64,000 nucleotides of DNA from Khoudiadiopia massiliensis (GCA_900290095.1 OKQS01000001.1:736431-800430), one strand, 5' to 3'. Counted from the first letter of the stretch, positions 28,437 to 38,236 are shown. Numbers and translations are program-made. Notes: a model not told the origin generated them from the sequence alone.

Positions 28437-29876
28437 CTATCTGGTCTTTTGAGTCAGGAGGTAGGCCTCCCGATCTTTTTTAGTTATCTCTTCACGAGGC
28501 AGGCCAAGTTCCCTGGAAAGGATATCTATGAGCCTCGGAGTGCAGAAGCCGCCTTGGCAGCGTCCTGCCGTAACGCGAACCCTTCTCTTCAGTCCGTCCA
28601 GGCTCTTGGCTCCCAGGGGCCTTCTTATGGCATCTATGATCTCTCCCTCGCTGACGCTTTCGCACCGGCAAATGATCTGACCATAATCCCTGTTCTCCTC
28701 AACAAGCTTTTCCCTCATCTCTTTGGACATTGTCCGGGTCTTGACCAGGCCCTTCCTTCTTTCTATAAAGTTTTCATTCTCGGGTAAATTCAGCCTCTTC
28801 TGGACAAGATCAGCCATGTATTGGCCTATGGCCGGGGCTGATGTGAGGCCCGGAGATTCGATCCCCATGCAATCGAAAAATCCCGGATCCTGCTCCTGCA
28901 ATATGAAGTCATCGCCCACCCCATGAGCCCTTAGGCCTGTGAATGAGGTTATGGTCTGGTTGAAGGCTATGTTTTTGACCATTGTGGAGCTCAGAACTTT
29001 AACCAGGTCCAGGCCCTCCAAGGTTGTTTCTTTCTCTTCCTTGTCATCTATGAAGGCCGAAGTTGGTCCCAAGAGAATATTGCCGTCACATGTTGGCGAA
29101 ATGAGGACCCCCTTGCCCTTTTCTGTGGGCAGGTCGAAGATAACTTTTTTAACAAAGCCTTCCTGGCTCCTGTCCAAGAGCATGTACTCGCCCTTTCTAG
29201 GCATGATTTTGTACTCATCCTTGCAGACCATGTTATGTATTTTGTCTGAATAAAGTCCTGCAGCATTGATTACCGCACGGGTCAGGTAAGTATCGGTCGG
29301 TGTTTTTACGAGCCACAGGCCGTCTTCCTGCCTATTTATCCCTATTACTTCCTGGTAGAATTTAAATTCAAATCCGTTTACAGCCGCCTGCTCAGCAAAA
29401 GCTATTGTCATCATAAAAGGATCGACAATGCCGGCTTGGCTGCAGTAAAGTGCGGCTACAATATTGTCCTGAAGATTGGGTTCCATTTCGTGAAGCTCAG
29501 GATCTTTGATTATGGAAAGGCCCTTAACTCCGTTCTTGATCCCCCTCTCATATAGGGCTTCGAGCCTTGGATAATCTTCTTGACTCTTGCAAATTACAAG
29601 GCTTCCTATCTTTTGAAAGTCGAAGTCCAGCTTTTCTGAGATTTCTTCCATCATTGAAATCCCCTTGATATTCATCTTGGCCTTTAAACTTCCGGGCTCG
29701 GCATCATATCCGCCGTGAGCTATACCTGAATTAGCCTTGGAACTACCCTCACAGACATCTCCCCTAGCTTCAAGAAGGAGAAATTTTCCCTTTTTCTTTG
29801 AAAGCATATAGGCTATGGCGGATCCGCTGACCCCGCCGCCTATGACTATCGCATCATAACAAGCTTTTCCCATCAA
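28437..29876 (-). CDS. GlpA-like FAD dehydrogenase with BFD-type Fe-S domain
   Basis: A 479-residue protein. The N-terminal DAO-type FAD domain has IVIGGGVSGSAIAYML and NSGIAHGGYDAEPGSLKA. The C-terminal bacterioferritin-ferredoxin-like 2Fe-2S domain has CRCESVSEGE and GRCQGGFC, four cysteines in all. This is the anaerobic glycerol-3-phosphate dehydrogenase GlpA type of architecture, oxidising glycerol-3-phosphate to dihydroxyacetone phosphate. The adjacent FAD oxidoreductase and DUF1667 genes form the rest of the likely complex. No membrane anchor subunit (glpC) is present. Confidence 0.88.
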   Translation of the reverse strand: MMGKACYDAIVIGGGVSGSAIAYMLSKKKGKFLLLEARGDVCEGSSKANSGIAHGGYDAEPGSLKAKMNIKGISMMEEISEKLDFDFQKIGSLVICKSQEDYPRLEALYERGIKNGVKGLSIIKDPELHEMEPNLQDNIVAALYCSQAGIVDPFMMTIAFAEQAAVNGFEFKFYQEVIGINRQEDGLWLVKTPTDTYLTRAVINAAGLYSDKIHNMVCKDEYKIMPRKGEYMLLDRSQEGFVKKVIFDLPTEKGKGVLISPTCDGNILLGPTSAFIDDKEEKETTLEGLDLVKVLSSTMVKNIAFNQTITSFTGLRAHGVGDDFILQEQDPGFFDCMGIESPGLTSAPAIGQYMADLVQKRLNLPENENFIERRKGLVKTRTMSKEMREKLVEENRDYGQIICRCESVSEGEIIDAIRRPLGAKSLDGLKRRVRVTAGRCQGGFCTPRLIDILSRELGLPREEITKKDREAYLLTQKTR

Positions 29877-29935
29877 TGCCTCTTTTCTCCACTAAAAATC
29901 GCCTACATTAACTTATGTTTAAAGCCAAGCTTATA

Positions 29936-30505
29936 TCATTTTTCTTTCCAAAGCTTTCTTGCGGATGTTGAAACCGCAACCGCCCCCGACTCTATGGCTT
30001 TGACATAGTCATCCCGGCTCCTGATCAGGCCTCCGGCTATGACAGGAAGAGATGTCGTGTTTTTGACCTCCTCTATAAGGCCTACGGCAAGTCCCGGCAA
30101 GATTTCAACCATGTCCGGCTTAGCCCTTTCCATACTTTTCTTGATGTTATGTAAGTACAGGGAATCAATCAGGAAGAAGCGCAGTATTGACGGCAACCCG
30201 ATTTCTGTGGCCCTCTGGATCAGCTTGGGTCTCGTGGAAATCAGGCCGTCGGCATTGGCGTTTTTCTTGATAAAGTCTACGCTGATTTCCTGGGGAGACA
30301 GACCTTCTATCAAATCCAGGTGAACGACGGCAAGCTTCCTTTTGGCATGGATTCGGGTCACAATTTGTGGGAGGTTGATTATGTCCCCATAAAGCAAAAA
30401 AATCACCCTGTGCTTGCTTCTGATGGCCTCTTCCAAGCCCTCATCATCCTTGACCGCCATTATGAGATCGTCCTTGTCCACCGCTTCCAAAAGTCTGTTT
30501 TTCAC
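29936..30505 (-). CDS. glpP: GlpP-type glycerol-3-phosphate responsive antiterminator
   Basis: About 189 residues starting with GTG at 30505, directly behind AGGGGG; the frame extends upstream without a better start. The protein is an alpha/beta-barrel of the GlpP type: KHRVIFLLYGDI, VHLDLIEGLSPQEISVDFIK, DMVEILPG, and IAGGLIRSRDD. In Bacillus GlpP binds leader mRNA when glycerol-3-phosphate is present and prevents early termination. It heads the whole minus-strand cluster (glp and ugp genes), so it is the likely regulator of this unit. Confidence 0.9.
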   Translation of the reverse strand: MKNRLLEAVDKDDLIMAVKDDEGLEEAIRSKHRVIFLLYGDIINLPQIVTRIHAKRKLAVVHLDLIEGLSPQEISVDFIKKNANADGLISTRPKLIQRATEIGLPSILRFFLIDSLYLHNIKKSMERAKPDMVEILPGLAVGLIEEVKNTTSLPVIAGGLIRSRDDYVKAIESGAVAVSTSARKLWKEK

Positions 30506-30650
30506 AATACCCCCTAATCTTAGAAAACCTTTGCCCCGACCTGCTAAAAAAAAGAGCAAGCAAAGCTAGCCTTAAACGCTGCCTTCTCACTCTTCTCAGT
30601 GGCAAATCTTTATAGATATTATGATAATCTATTTTCTGTGGTCCTTGCAA
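30506..30650 (-). promoter_or_regulatory. Candidate promoter and leader of the glp cluster
   Basis: On the minus strand TTGCAA (30650-30645) and TATCAT (30626-30621) are separated by 18 bases. The resulting leader of about 100 bases carries a run of seven T (about 30551-30545) before the GTG of glpP. A T-run in the leader of a GlpP-controlled operon fits antitermination, but I could not draw a convincing terminator hairpin in front of it. Confidence 0.35.
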
Positions 30651-30652
30651 GT

Positions 30653-31900
30653 TTATTTAGACCGTCCTTTTTCCTTGTCCGGTTCATGGTCTGTTTGCTT
30701 GGGCTTATCCTTATCCTTGTCCTTCTTTCCAACTTTTTTCCCCTTGTTGGCAGGCTCTTTTATATGGGGATCTTTGGGCAGGGTTATTGTGAACTTGGAA
30801 CCCTTGTCAAGCTTACTCTTGACGTTGAAGCTTCCCTTATGGGCCTTAACCGCATGCTTGACCAGGGAAAGTCCCAAGCCTGTCCCGTTCTCTTCGGTCT
30901 TGGTCCTGGCCCTGTTGGCCACATAAAAGCGCTCGAAAATATGGTCACAGTCTTCCTTGCTGATTCCTATGCCCTTGTCTTTTACAGATAAATATACGCT
31001 GTCTTCATCTTCGGATATTCGGATCCGAACCCTTCCGCCTTCTTCCTTGGAATATTTTATGGCATTGCTGATCAAATTATCCAAAAGCTCATCTATTAGA
31101 ATTTGATTAGCCTTGATCATTACTTCGGGTTTGCTTCCACCCTCTTCAATATCCTCCCAGAAAGGCTTGTTTGCCATATCATCCTTATCCTGTATGGCCC
31201 CCACTTGAGCATAGAGAAGGACTTTATGGATTTTGGCATAGTTTTCCATTTCCAGAAGTTTCTTGCCCACCATTTCGGTGATATTGAATTCAGTGAGGTC
31301 ATTCATATTGACCATGCCTGTGTCAAATTTTGACAGCTCTATGACCTGGTCTATTATCATCATGAGCCTCTTGCCCTCTCTATGGATAATGCTTGCAAAA
31401 TCCTTAACTTTTTCAGGATCTTCCACCATCCCCTGTTCAAGCATTTCAGCATAGCCATTTATTGAGGTTAGGGGGCTTTTCAGCTCATGGCTTATATTTG
31501 CCGTAAATTGCCGGCGCATGTTCTCGTTTTCTCTTATTTCCGAAAGCTGATCAGAGAAGGCCTTCCTGTCCTCTTCGTCTAAAAGGAAGTCGGACAGGGC
31601 TTTTTCTTCTTCTAGAGGCGGAGCCTGGACGGAATAGTCTCCTCTGGTGAGATTTAAAAGATAGCTTGCTATGGATTGAAAGGGCTTAAGGGCCGTTTCA
31701 TACAGCTTTTGTGCCAGCAAATAGCTTACTCCCAGTGCCAGAATCAAAAAAATTATAGCCGGGACCAGCATGGCTTTTAATGCCTGTCCAACCCCTATAT
31801 TGGTCAGCCTATATATGCTTCCAAAAAGAAAGGCCAAAGCCAAAACTACTATTATAAGTGCGGCAGCAAAAAATCTTACCAGGAGCTTCTTTCTCATCAC
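30653..31900 (-). CDS. PhoR-like sensor histidine kinase
   Basis: A 415-residue membrane kinase. Two hydrophobic segments lie in the first 65 residues with almost no loop between them, so there is little extracellular sensing domain. The H-box ISHELKSPLTSINGYAEML, the N-box ELLDNLISNAIKY, DKGIGIS and GTGLGLSLVKHA are intact. The last 35 residues, after the catalytic core, are strongly charged (about half Lys, Asp, Glu) and follow a clear end of the ATPase domain. Its response regulator precedes it with a four-base overlap, and both follow pstSCAB-phoU. Phosphate signalling is therefore the likely role. Confidence 0.87.
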   Translation of the reverse strand: MMRKKLLVRFFAAALIIVVLALAFLFGSIYRLTNIGVGQALKAMLVPAIIFLILALGVSYLLAQKLYETALKPFQSIASYLLNLTRGDYSVQAPPLEEEKALSDFLLDEEDRKAFSDQLSEIRENENMRRQFTANISHELKSPLTSINGYAEMLEQGMVEDPEKVKDFASIIHREGKRLMMIIDQVIELSKFDTGMVNMNDLTEFNITEMVGKKLLEMENYAKIHKVLLYAQVGAIQDKDDMANKPFWEDIEEGGSKPEVMIKANQILIDELLDNLISNAIKYSKEEGGRVRIRISEDEDSVYLSVKDKGIGISKEDCDHIFERFYVANRARTKTEENGTGLGLSLVKHAVKAHKGSFNVKSKLDKGSKFTITLPKDPHIKEPANKGKKVGKKDKDKDKPKQTDHEPDKEKGRSK

Positions 31901-32574
31901 TCAGCCTCCAATTTATATCCTACATTTCTAACAGTTTTTATATATGATGAAAGTTCACCAAGCTTGAGCCTTAGGGACCTTATATGGACATCTATGGTTC
32001 TTGTTTCCCCTGCATACTCAAAACCCCAGACTTCCTCCATTATCTTATCCCTCGATATAACAAGCCGGTAATTCTCCATTAAAAAACTCAAAAGTTCGAA
32101 TTCTTTATATGTCAATACGATTTCTTTCTTGTCTATACTTACCCTTCTTTTTTCCCTGTCAAGTTCCAGTCTGCCAATGCTTATGATCTCCTTGTCTTCC
32201 TTGGATCCGTAGCGGCGCAGGACAGCCTTGATCCTGCTCATAAGCTCCATGACCCCGAAGGGCTTGCATATGTAATCATCGGCTCCCATGTCAAGGCCCT
32301 TTACCCTGTCATACTCGGCTGTCTTTGCGGTCAGCATAATTACCGGGATTGGCTTGGTGGGTCCGTAAGTTTTTAAACGTTCTAAAATCTGATAGCCGTC
32401 CTCCCCTTCCAGCATAATGTCCAAAAGGAAAAGCGACGGGATTTCTTTATCAAGATCCTCATAAAGTTCACCCGCCTTGGCAAAAGCCCTGGTTTTGTAG
32501 CCCTTGCTTTCCAGAGCATAGCTAATAAGTTGACGAATATTTGGATCATCCTCCACAATATAGATTGTTGACAT
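31897..32574 (-). CDS. OmpR/PhoB-family response regulator
   Basis: A 225-residue regulator: receiver domain with the acidic pocket near YIVEDD, phosphorylation aspartate in LLDIML, and conserved MLTAK. A winged-helix DNA-binding domain ends in TIDVHIRSLRLKLGE and RNVGYKLE. It overlaps the kinase gene by four bases. It sits after phoU and the pst genes, where it would activate the pst operon at low phosphate. Confidence 0.92.
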   Translation of the reverse strand: MSTIYIVEDDPNIRQLISYALESKGYKTRAFAKAGELYEDLDKEIPSLFLLDIMLEGEDGYQILERLKTYGPTKPIPVIMLTAKTAEYDRVKGLDMGADDYICKPFGVMELMSRIKAVLRRYGSKEDKEIISIGRLELDREKRRVSIDKKEIVLTYKEFELLSFLMENYRLVISRDKIMEEVWGFEYAGETRTIDVHIRSLRLKLGELSSYIKTVRNVGYKLEAE

Positions 32575-32701
32575 ATTTTCGCCACCTTTCTTCTATATTA
32601 AGAATACACGAAATCCCCCAATTTTTACATACTTTTATACAAGAATATCCCTCCGTAAAGAGTCGGCGGGATATTCAGGAGGACAATATTTTTTCAGGAT
32701 T

Positions 32702-33376
32702 CTAAAAATTTTTTTCCTTCAAATCCTGCTCTTTAATTTTCTTCCCGGTCAAGGAGTATAGTACGGATTCACCCAAATTTGTAGCGTGGTCCCCTATCCT
32801 CTCAAGATATTTTGCAAGCATAAGAATATCAATGAGGGTTGCGGCATCAAGCCTTTCCTCCCTTATATCTTTAATAAGCTCATCCCTTACCTTGAGAAAG
32901 AGCCCGTCCACTTGGTCATCCATCAGAACGCACTTTGCAGCCAGGTCGGTATCGCCTTCAATGTAGGCTTTAAGGGCCTCTTCGGTCATGAAATTTACCT
33001 TGTCCGCCATATCCAAGAGACTGCCCAAATCTCTTTTCTTATAGCCGCTGTTGAGCATCTGCTTAACAAGGACTGATATATCCCTGGCCTGGTCGCCTAT
33101 TCTTTCAAGGTCTATGTTCATTGCCAAGGCTGCTGAAATAAAGCGGAGATCAGACGCCACCGGCTGCTGACGTAGTATAAGCAGGGTGCACTCCTGGTCC
33201 ACTTTTTTTGAAAGGTCGTTTATCTCTTTTTCCCTATTTATAACAAGGTCTGTCAAGGCCTCCTCTTTGTCATTAAGAGCCCTCAAAGCCTGGCCGACGG
33301 ATTTTATGCACATCTCCCCCAAACTTATTAGATCTCCATTAAGCCTATCCAAATCTTCTTCAAATCTAATCCTCAT
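32702..33376 (-). CDS. phoU: Phosphate signalling protein PhoU
   Basis: A 224-residue all-helical protein with two PhoU repeats. Clear marks are INDLSKKVDQECTLLILRQQP and AKYLERIGDHATNLGESVLY, the metal-binding ExxxD-type regions, and length as usual. It links the Pst transporter to the sensor kinase and represses the Pho response when phosphate is plentiful. It follows pstB after 26 bases. Confidence 0.95.
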   Translation of the reverse strand: MRIRFEEDLDRLNGDLISLGEMCIKSVGQALRALNDKEEALTDLVINREKEINDLSKKVDQECTLLILRQQPVASDLRFISAALAMNIDLERIGDQARDISVLVKQMLNSGYKKRDLGSLLDMADKVNFMTEEALKAYIEGDTDLAAKCVLMDDQVDGLFLKVRDELIKDIREERLDAATLIDILMLAKYLERIGDHATNLGESVLYSLTGKKIKEQDLKEKNF

Positions 33377-33402
33377 CTTAGCCCCCTAAATTATTCCCTT
33401 TA

Positions 33403-34152
33403 TCAACCGAAACGTCCTGAAACATAGCGTTCCGTTTTTTCCTGCTTGGGATTTTCAAATATCTGCACAGTATCCCCATACTCTATCAGGTCTCCTAAAA
33501 AGAAGAAGGCCGTTTTATCTGAAACGCGCGTTGCCTGCTGCATATTATGGGTGACAATGACTATGGTGTAGTCCTTTTTCAGTTCAAAGAGCAAGTCCTC
33601 AATCTTTGTAGTTGAAATCGGGTCAAGAGCCGATGTGGGTTCATCCAAAAGAATCACCTCTGGCTCAACAGCTAAACACCTTGCAATGCAAACCCTCTGC
33701 TGCTGGCCGCCTGAAAGGGATACAGCGGATTTATTCAAAATATCCTTTACTTCATCCCAAACCGCGGCCTGCTTTAAAGATCTCTCCACAATCTCTTCAA
33801 GCTTGTGTTTATCCCTGATCCCGTGAGTTCTTGGTCCATAGGCAACATTATCAAAAATCGTCTTAGGAAAGGGATTGGGCTGCTGGAAAACCATGCCAAC
33901 ATCTTTTCTTAAACTGTAAACGTCTATATCCTTATATATATCCTTGTTATCAAGGGCTATAAGGCCTTTGGTTGAAAAGCCTTCGACCAGGTCGTTCATT
34001 CTGTTGATGGATTTCAAAATTGTTGATTTTCCGCAACCCGAAGGCCCTATAAAAGCTGTTACTTCATTTTCCGCTATTTCCATGCTGACCCCTTTTATCG
34101 CTTCGAAGTCCCCATAAAAACAGTGAAAATCCTTTATTTGTATTTTGCTCAT
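33403..34152 (-). CDS. pstB: Phosphate ABC transporter ATPase PstB
   Basis: A 249-residue ATPase with Walker [11 protein letters not shown]-loop [14 protein letters not shown], signature [16 protein letters not shown], and Walker [14 protein letters not shown]. These, and the segment [11 protein letters not shown] near the C-terminus, fit PstB. It overlaps pstA by four bases and drives high-affinity phosphate import. Confidence 0.96.
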   Translation of the reverse strand: MSKIQIKDFHCFYGDFEAIKGVSMEIAENEVTAFIGPSGCGKSTILKSINRMNDLVEGFSTKGLIALDNKDIYKDIDVYSLRKDVGMVFQQPNPFPKTIFDNVAYGPRTHGIRDKHKLEEIVERSLKQAAVWDEVKDILNKSAVSLSGGQQQRVCIARCLAVEPEVILLDEPTSALDPISTTKIEDLLFELKKDYTIVIVTHNMQQATRVSDKTAFFFLGDLIEYGDTVQIFENPKQEKTERYVSGRFG

Positions 34153-35006
34153 TCACCCATCTCCTTATTTTTATACTTTTTTTCTATCAAACCGGACAGG
34201 CCGTTTATCCCTAAAACTATTACCAGAAGAATCACGGCTGTCGCATAGGCCTGGTCCTTGAAAAGTCCCTCAGTCTGCAAGAGGTACATATGGATTGACA
34301 GAGTTCGTCCGTTTAAAAAGGGTGTGGCATAGCGGCTCATGGATCCTGCCGTGTATATGAGGGCCGCGGTCTCTCCGACCACCCTGCCTATGGTAAGGAT
34401 TATTCCTGAAAAAATTCCCATTGAGGCGGCCGGCAATACAACATTGAAAGTTGTCCTGAGCTTTCCTGCTCCCAGCCCATAAGAAGCCTCCCTGAGTTTC
34501 ATGGGTACCGCCAAAAGAGCCTCCTCGGTTGCCCTGATCACCAGGGGAAGGGTCATAAACCACATTGTCAAGGCTCCGGCTATTATGGAGTTCCCCCAGC
34601 CTATCTTATTGACAAAGAAGATCATTCCGAAGATACCGAATATTATCGAGGGTATCCCCTGTAGGGTTTCCGTCATTATCCTGGCCAATTTTACAAATCT
34701 GTTGCCCGGCTTAGCATATTCCACCATATAGATTGCCGTCCCCACTCCTACAGGAACCGTCAGTATCAGGGTGAGAATGATCAATTCCAGGGTGTTGAAT
34801 ATGGAAGGCATCATGGACTGGTTATCGCTGGTCCATTTCAGGGAGAACAATTCCGGTTTTAAGTGGGGGATTCCCCTTATGGCAACCTGGCCTATAACAA
34901 GGATCAGGACGCCTATGGCGAAGACCGTTGAAAAATGGATAAAAAATTTTGCTACGGCCGAGCCCGGTTTTAAAGGTGCCTTTTTGTTTTTATTATCTCT
35001 TGTCAT
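34149..35006 (-). CDS. pstA: Phosphate ABC permease PstA
   Basis: A 285-residue membrane protein with six hydrophobic segments and the coupling loop [20 protein letters not shown], followed by [16 protein letters not shown], both typical of PstA. It lies one base from pstC and overlaps pstB by four bases. Confidence 0.94.
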   Translation of the reverse strand: MTRDNKNKKAPLKPGSAVAKFFIHFSTVFAIGVLILVIGQVAIRGIPHLKPELFSLKWTSDNQSMMPSIFNTLELIILTLILTVPVGVGTAIYMVEYAKPGNRFVKLARIMTETLQGIPSIIFGIFGMIFFVNKIGWGNSIIAGALTMWFMTLPLVIRATEEALLAVPMKLREASYGLGAGKLRTTFNVVLPAASMGIFSGIILTIGRVVGETAALIYTAGSMSRYATPFLNGRTLSIHMYLLQTEGLFKDQAYATAVILLVIVLGINGLSGLIEKKYKNKEMGE

Positions 35007-35007
35007 A

Positions 35008-35880
35008 TCAGGCCTCCTTATTGGCCGGCTTGTTTTTGAATATGTTGAAAATAATATTTATGACCAATATGAAAATAAAGAGGATTGCCCCGGTCGCAAT
35101 AAGGGATTCTCTGTGAAGGCCTGAAGCATAGGCCATTTCGGTGGTAATGTTTGTGGTCATTGTCCTGCCCGGCTTTAAAAGGCCGGTCGGGAAAAGAGGA
35201 GAGTTGCCTATAACCATCTGAACAGCCATGGTTTCTCCTATGGCCCTTCCTATGCCCATGATTATAGATGCGAGAATACCGGACCCGGCTGCAGGCACCA
35301 CAACTGTAAATATGGCCCTTTCTTTGCTTGCCCCAAGACCCACGGCCCCCTGATAATATACGGACGGAACCGCTTCAAGTGCCGATTGGGACAGGGCTAT
35401 AACTGTCGGGAGGATCATGATTCCCAGTAGAATCATAGCGGCAAGTATTGACAGGCCGTAGCCTCCCATAGTGTTCCGGATCAGTGGAACTATCTCTTCC
35501 AAGGCCCATAAACCGTAAACTACAGAAGGTATTCCGGCCAGAAGATTGATCCCCGCCTGAAGAAGGCCTTTGATCTTTTTGGGACAATAGAAAACCATAT
35601 ATACGGCGGTAAGAACTCCTATGGGAACTCCGATCACAGCCGCTCCAAGCGTTACATAGAGCGAACCCACTATCATAGGCAGAATTCCGAATAAATTTTT
35701 TGAGGGTTTCCACGTGGATCCCAAAACAAACTCTTTGACGCCAATCTTCCCAATGGTAGGAATAGCGGTTGAAAAAACAAACCAACAAATCAAGCCGACA
35801 GCTATTATTGAAACCGCTGTTGCAAGTATGAAAAGTACATTCATAATTCTTTCGAGCGGAGTCGTCTTGGTTTTTGCCAT
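35008..35880 (-). CDS. pstC: Phosphate ABC permease PstC
   Basis: A 290-residue membrane protein with six hydrophobic segments. It has SVYYQGAVGLGASKERAIFT as the coupling loop and GRAIGETMAVQMVIGN, both typical of PstC. It follows the pstS gene after a 90-base gap that carries a terminator-like hairpin, which would lower permease relative to binding protein. Confidence 0.94.
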   Translation of the reverse strand: MAKTKTTPLERIMNVLFILATAVSIIAVGLICWFVFSTAIPTIGKIGVKEFVLGSTWKPSKNLFGILPMIVGSLYVTLGAAVIGVPIGVLTAVYMVFYCPKKIKGLLQAGINLLAGIPSVVYGLWALEEIVPLIRNTMGGYGLSILAAMILLGIMILPTVIALSQSALEAVPSVYYQGAVGLGASKERAIFTVVVPAAGSGILASIIMGIGRAIGETMAVQMVIGNSPLFPTGLLKPGRTMTTNITTEMAYASGLHRESLIATGAILFIFILVINIIFNIFKNKPANKEA

Positions 35881-35914
35881 ACAAGCTCCTAACTAAGCTT
35901 TAAAAAGCCGACTT

Positions 35915-35951
35915 CATAAAAAAGCAGGGACCCGGTATTATCCCGGATCCC
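35915..35951 (-). terminator. Attenuating hairpin between pstS and pstC
   Basis: GGGATCCGG and CCGGGTCCC on the minus strand form a nine-pair stem (one U-G pair) around a short loop, followed by TGCTTTTTT. It is 20 bases after the pstS stop. This is the position where many operons reduce transcription after a binding-protein gene. Confidence 0.7.
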
Positions 35952-35970
35952 TCCTGATTCAGCAAAATTC

Positions 35971-36876
35971 CTATTTAGATACTTCGCTCCAATCCTTGAT
36001 TTCACCGGTGAAGATGCCTTTGATCTGGTCCATTGTCAGGTCTTCGCAAGCATTGTCTTTATTGACAATTACGCAAATACCGTCTATGGCTATCTTCTTG
36101 TCGGTGAGACCCTTGGCCTTCTCTTCGTCCTTTACTTCACGTGAAGCCATTCCCAAGTCGGCCTGGTCCTCAATAGCTGCTGTTATTCCGGCTCCCGATC
36201 CGTTGGAGGTAAAGTCGAAAGTCACTTTGGGCTGGACTTTCTTATATTCTTCCATAAGTTTTTCCATGAAAGGAGTTACGGAAGTTGAACCTTGGATACG
36301 GATTTTTCCGGAAAGGTCACCACTCTTGGCATAAGGAGCCGCCTGGCCGTCTGCTGCCAACACGTGTGAAGCTTGAGCCAAGGCCTGGCCCTCTTTGCTC
36401 ATAATAAAGTTTATGAAGTCCTTTGTGGCGTCTGTCAGCTTGTCCTCTTTATATACAATATTGAAGGGACGTTTGACGGCGTATTTGTCGTTCAGGACAT
36501 TCTCTTCGGTAGCTTCAACGCCGTTAACTTTTATAGCTTTTACAGTTGAATCCATCGAACCCATGGAGATATATCCGATTGCAGCGGGGTCTCCCGATAC
36601 GGTTGTTTTAGCAGCATCTGTTGAATTTTGGACCACGGCGTCCGGACGTGTATTGTCGTTATCTCCATCTTTGATTTTTGTAATCTCGATAAAGGCACCA
36701 CGTGTTCCTGAGCCCTCTTCGCGTGAAATTACGTGAATTTCCTTGGCTTCTGCCGGTGCTTGTCCGGCGCTTCCGGAATCGGAGCCTGATTTGTCGTTGC
36801 CCTTATCGTTTCCGCATGCGCCTAAAGTTGCTACCATGGCAATTGCCAGGACTGATGCCAATATTTTCTTCTTCAT
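35971..36876 (-). CDS. pstS: Phosphate-binding lipoprotein PstS
   Basis: A 301-residue lipoprotein with a signal segment ending VATLGACGNDKG (lipobox LGAC) and a Ser/Gly-rich linker. The binding domain has ISREEGSGTRGAFIEI, NSTDAAKTTVSGDPAAIGYIS and RIQGSTSVTPFMEKL in two related lobes. These are typical of phosphate-binding proteins of Gram-positive bacteria. The gene opens the operon, with Pho-box-like repeats upstream. Confidence 0.93.
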   Translation of the reverse strand: MKKKILASVLAIAMVATLGACGNDKGNDKSGSDSGSAGQAPAEAKEIHVISREEGSGTRGAFIEITKIKDGDNDNTRPDAVVQNSTDAAKTTVSGDPAAIGYISMGSMDSTVKAIKVNGVEATEENVLNDKYAVKRPFNIVYKEDKLTDATKDFINFIMSKEGQALAQASHVLAADGQAAPYAKSGDLSGKIRIQGSTSVTPFMEKLMEEYKKVQPKVTFDFTSNGSGAGITAAIEDQADLGMASREVKDEEKAKGLTDKKIAIDGICVIVNKDNACEDLTMDQIKGIFTGEIKDWSEVSK

Positions 36877-36992
36877 AGATTTGTTCCTTTCTCAGCATTT
36901 ATTTATGCTTGCTTTCTACAAACTCATTTGCAATATCAATAATCGATCCTATGATAGTGTAAAGAAGTAGAATTAAACTAAAAACAAATCTA

Positions 36993-37025
36993 TGTTAAGT
37001 TGGTGTAAAATCGTTAGCTTGTAAA
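36993..37025 (-). promoter_or_regulatory. Candidate Pho boxes upstream of pstS
   Basis: On the minus strand TTTACA (37009-37004) and TTAACA (36998-36993) are direct repeats with 11-base spacing, as in the PhoP/PhoB binding pattern of Bacillota. A further TTTACA lies at 37025-37020 and another at 36963-36958. They lie 120-150 bases before the pstS start. Confidence 0.45.
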
Positions 37026-37039
37026 ATTGGTTTTGCCGG

Positions 37040-38236
37040 CTATTCAATGTCCCCCTTTATGCCGTCGCTTGCCCTGTATGACCCGTCCTTTTCAATCCTT
37101 ATATCCTCAACAGCCTGACCCGCCTGCTTGAAATTATCCAGTATCTTCTTCTCCTCTGATTCATCTGCCAGAAAGAGTGCTGTCGACAGGAAGTCTGCCA
37201 AGCCCGAATCTTGAGTTTCTATAGTTAATGAGGGGGATCTTCCGCCCGGCTCCAAGCTTACAGGGTCGATTATATGGTGGTATCTCTTGCCGTCCACAAT
37301 AAAATATCTCTGGTAGTCACCTGAAGTTACCAGGGACATGTCGGCCTTGAGGTCAACCACGACTTTTGGGTCTCCCCGGCTCTCCGAGGGGTCTTCAATC
37401 CCGACACGCCATTCCCTGCCCATGGGGTTTTCTCCTATGAGCTTGACATTGCCCCCGGCTGATATGAGTCCGCTCTTAAGGCCCGATTTCTTTACAGTTT
37501 GAGCGATTTTATCCGTAGCATAGCCCTTGGCCACAGCCCCCAAATCAAGAGACATGGCCGGGTCTTCAAGCTTTACCGTCCTATTCTTTTCATCCAGGAC
37601 CAGCTTGTTTATATCCATGTGCCGGCTTGCCTCTTTTAAGGCCTGAGGATCGGGCAGCTTGGCCTCTGTTGGGTTCTTCTCGGCAAATTCTCTGGCCTCA
37701 TGCCAGAGGGATAAAACAGAGCCCATGGCTATGTTGACCTTGCCAAGCCCCTTGTCATAAAGGTCCTTAGCCATTTGTATGAGTTGGAAAAGATCCTCAT
37801 CCACCCGGATCCCCTCTTTTCCCGCAGCCTCATTTAAGGTCATAACATTGACAAGCCCTTCATATGTATTGTAATTATCATAAAGTTTGTGGAGCCTGAG
37901 GAATTCATCATGGGTGAGTTTAAAGAGCTTTTCAAAGCTTTCCTGATCTTCGCAATAGTAGGTCACGCTGATTACCGTATCAAAGGCATCAAAAAAGGTC
38001 CCTTGGCCCTTGTATAGACGGCTTCCCGAGGGAGTTTCAACAAATTCCCCATTTGTTATGGGCATTTTGTCAGGATCTTGAATTGTCCTCTCTATGTAAG
38101 TCCCGGATTCCGAGCCTTGACCCAAGTCCTGAGAGTTGGAATTTTGGTCCGGACCTTTTTCCCGGCCTCCACAAGCTGTTAATAAAATGAATAAAGCTAT
38201 AGAAAAAGCTAAGAACTTCCTATTAATATGAGACAT
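37040..38236 (-). CDS. apbE: FAD:protein FMN transferase (ApbE) lipoprotein
   Basis: A 398-residue protein with a signal segment ending FILLTACGGREKG (lipobox LTAC), then an ApbE domain: TFFDAFDTVISVTYYC, LDLGAVAKGYATDKI, ISAGGNVKLIGEN and HHIIDPVSLEP. ApbE attaches FMN to threonine residues of membrane redox proteins such as Rnf or NQR subunits. Its targets are not in this window. A Rnf-type complex would be expected elsewhere in the genome. Confidence 0.92.
   Translation of the reverse strand: MSHINRKFLAFSIALFILLTACGGREKGPDQNSNSQDLGQGSESGTYIERTIQDPDKMPITNGEFVETPSGSRLYKGQGTFFDAFDTVISVTYYCEDQESFEKLFKLTHDEFLRLHKLYDNYNTYEGLVNVMTLNEAAGKEGIRVDEDLFQLIQMAKDLYDKGLGKVNIAMGSVLSLWHEAREFAEKNPTEAKLPDPQALKEASRHMDINKLVLDEKNRTVKLEDPAMSLDLGAVAKGYATDKIAQTVKKSGLKSGLISAGGNVKLIGENPMGREWRVGIEDPSESRGDPKVVVDLKADMSLVTSGDYQRYFIVDGKRYHHIIDPVSLEPGGRSPSLTIETQDSGLADFLSTALFLADESEEKKILDNFKQAGQAVEDIRIEKDGSYRASDGIKGDIE

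Noticed and set aside
30506-30650. Complete antiterminator/terminator pair upstream of glpP
   Set aside because: A T-run is present, but I could not draw convincing alternative hairpins, so only a candidate leader was reported.
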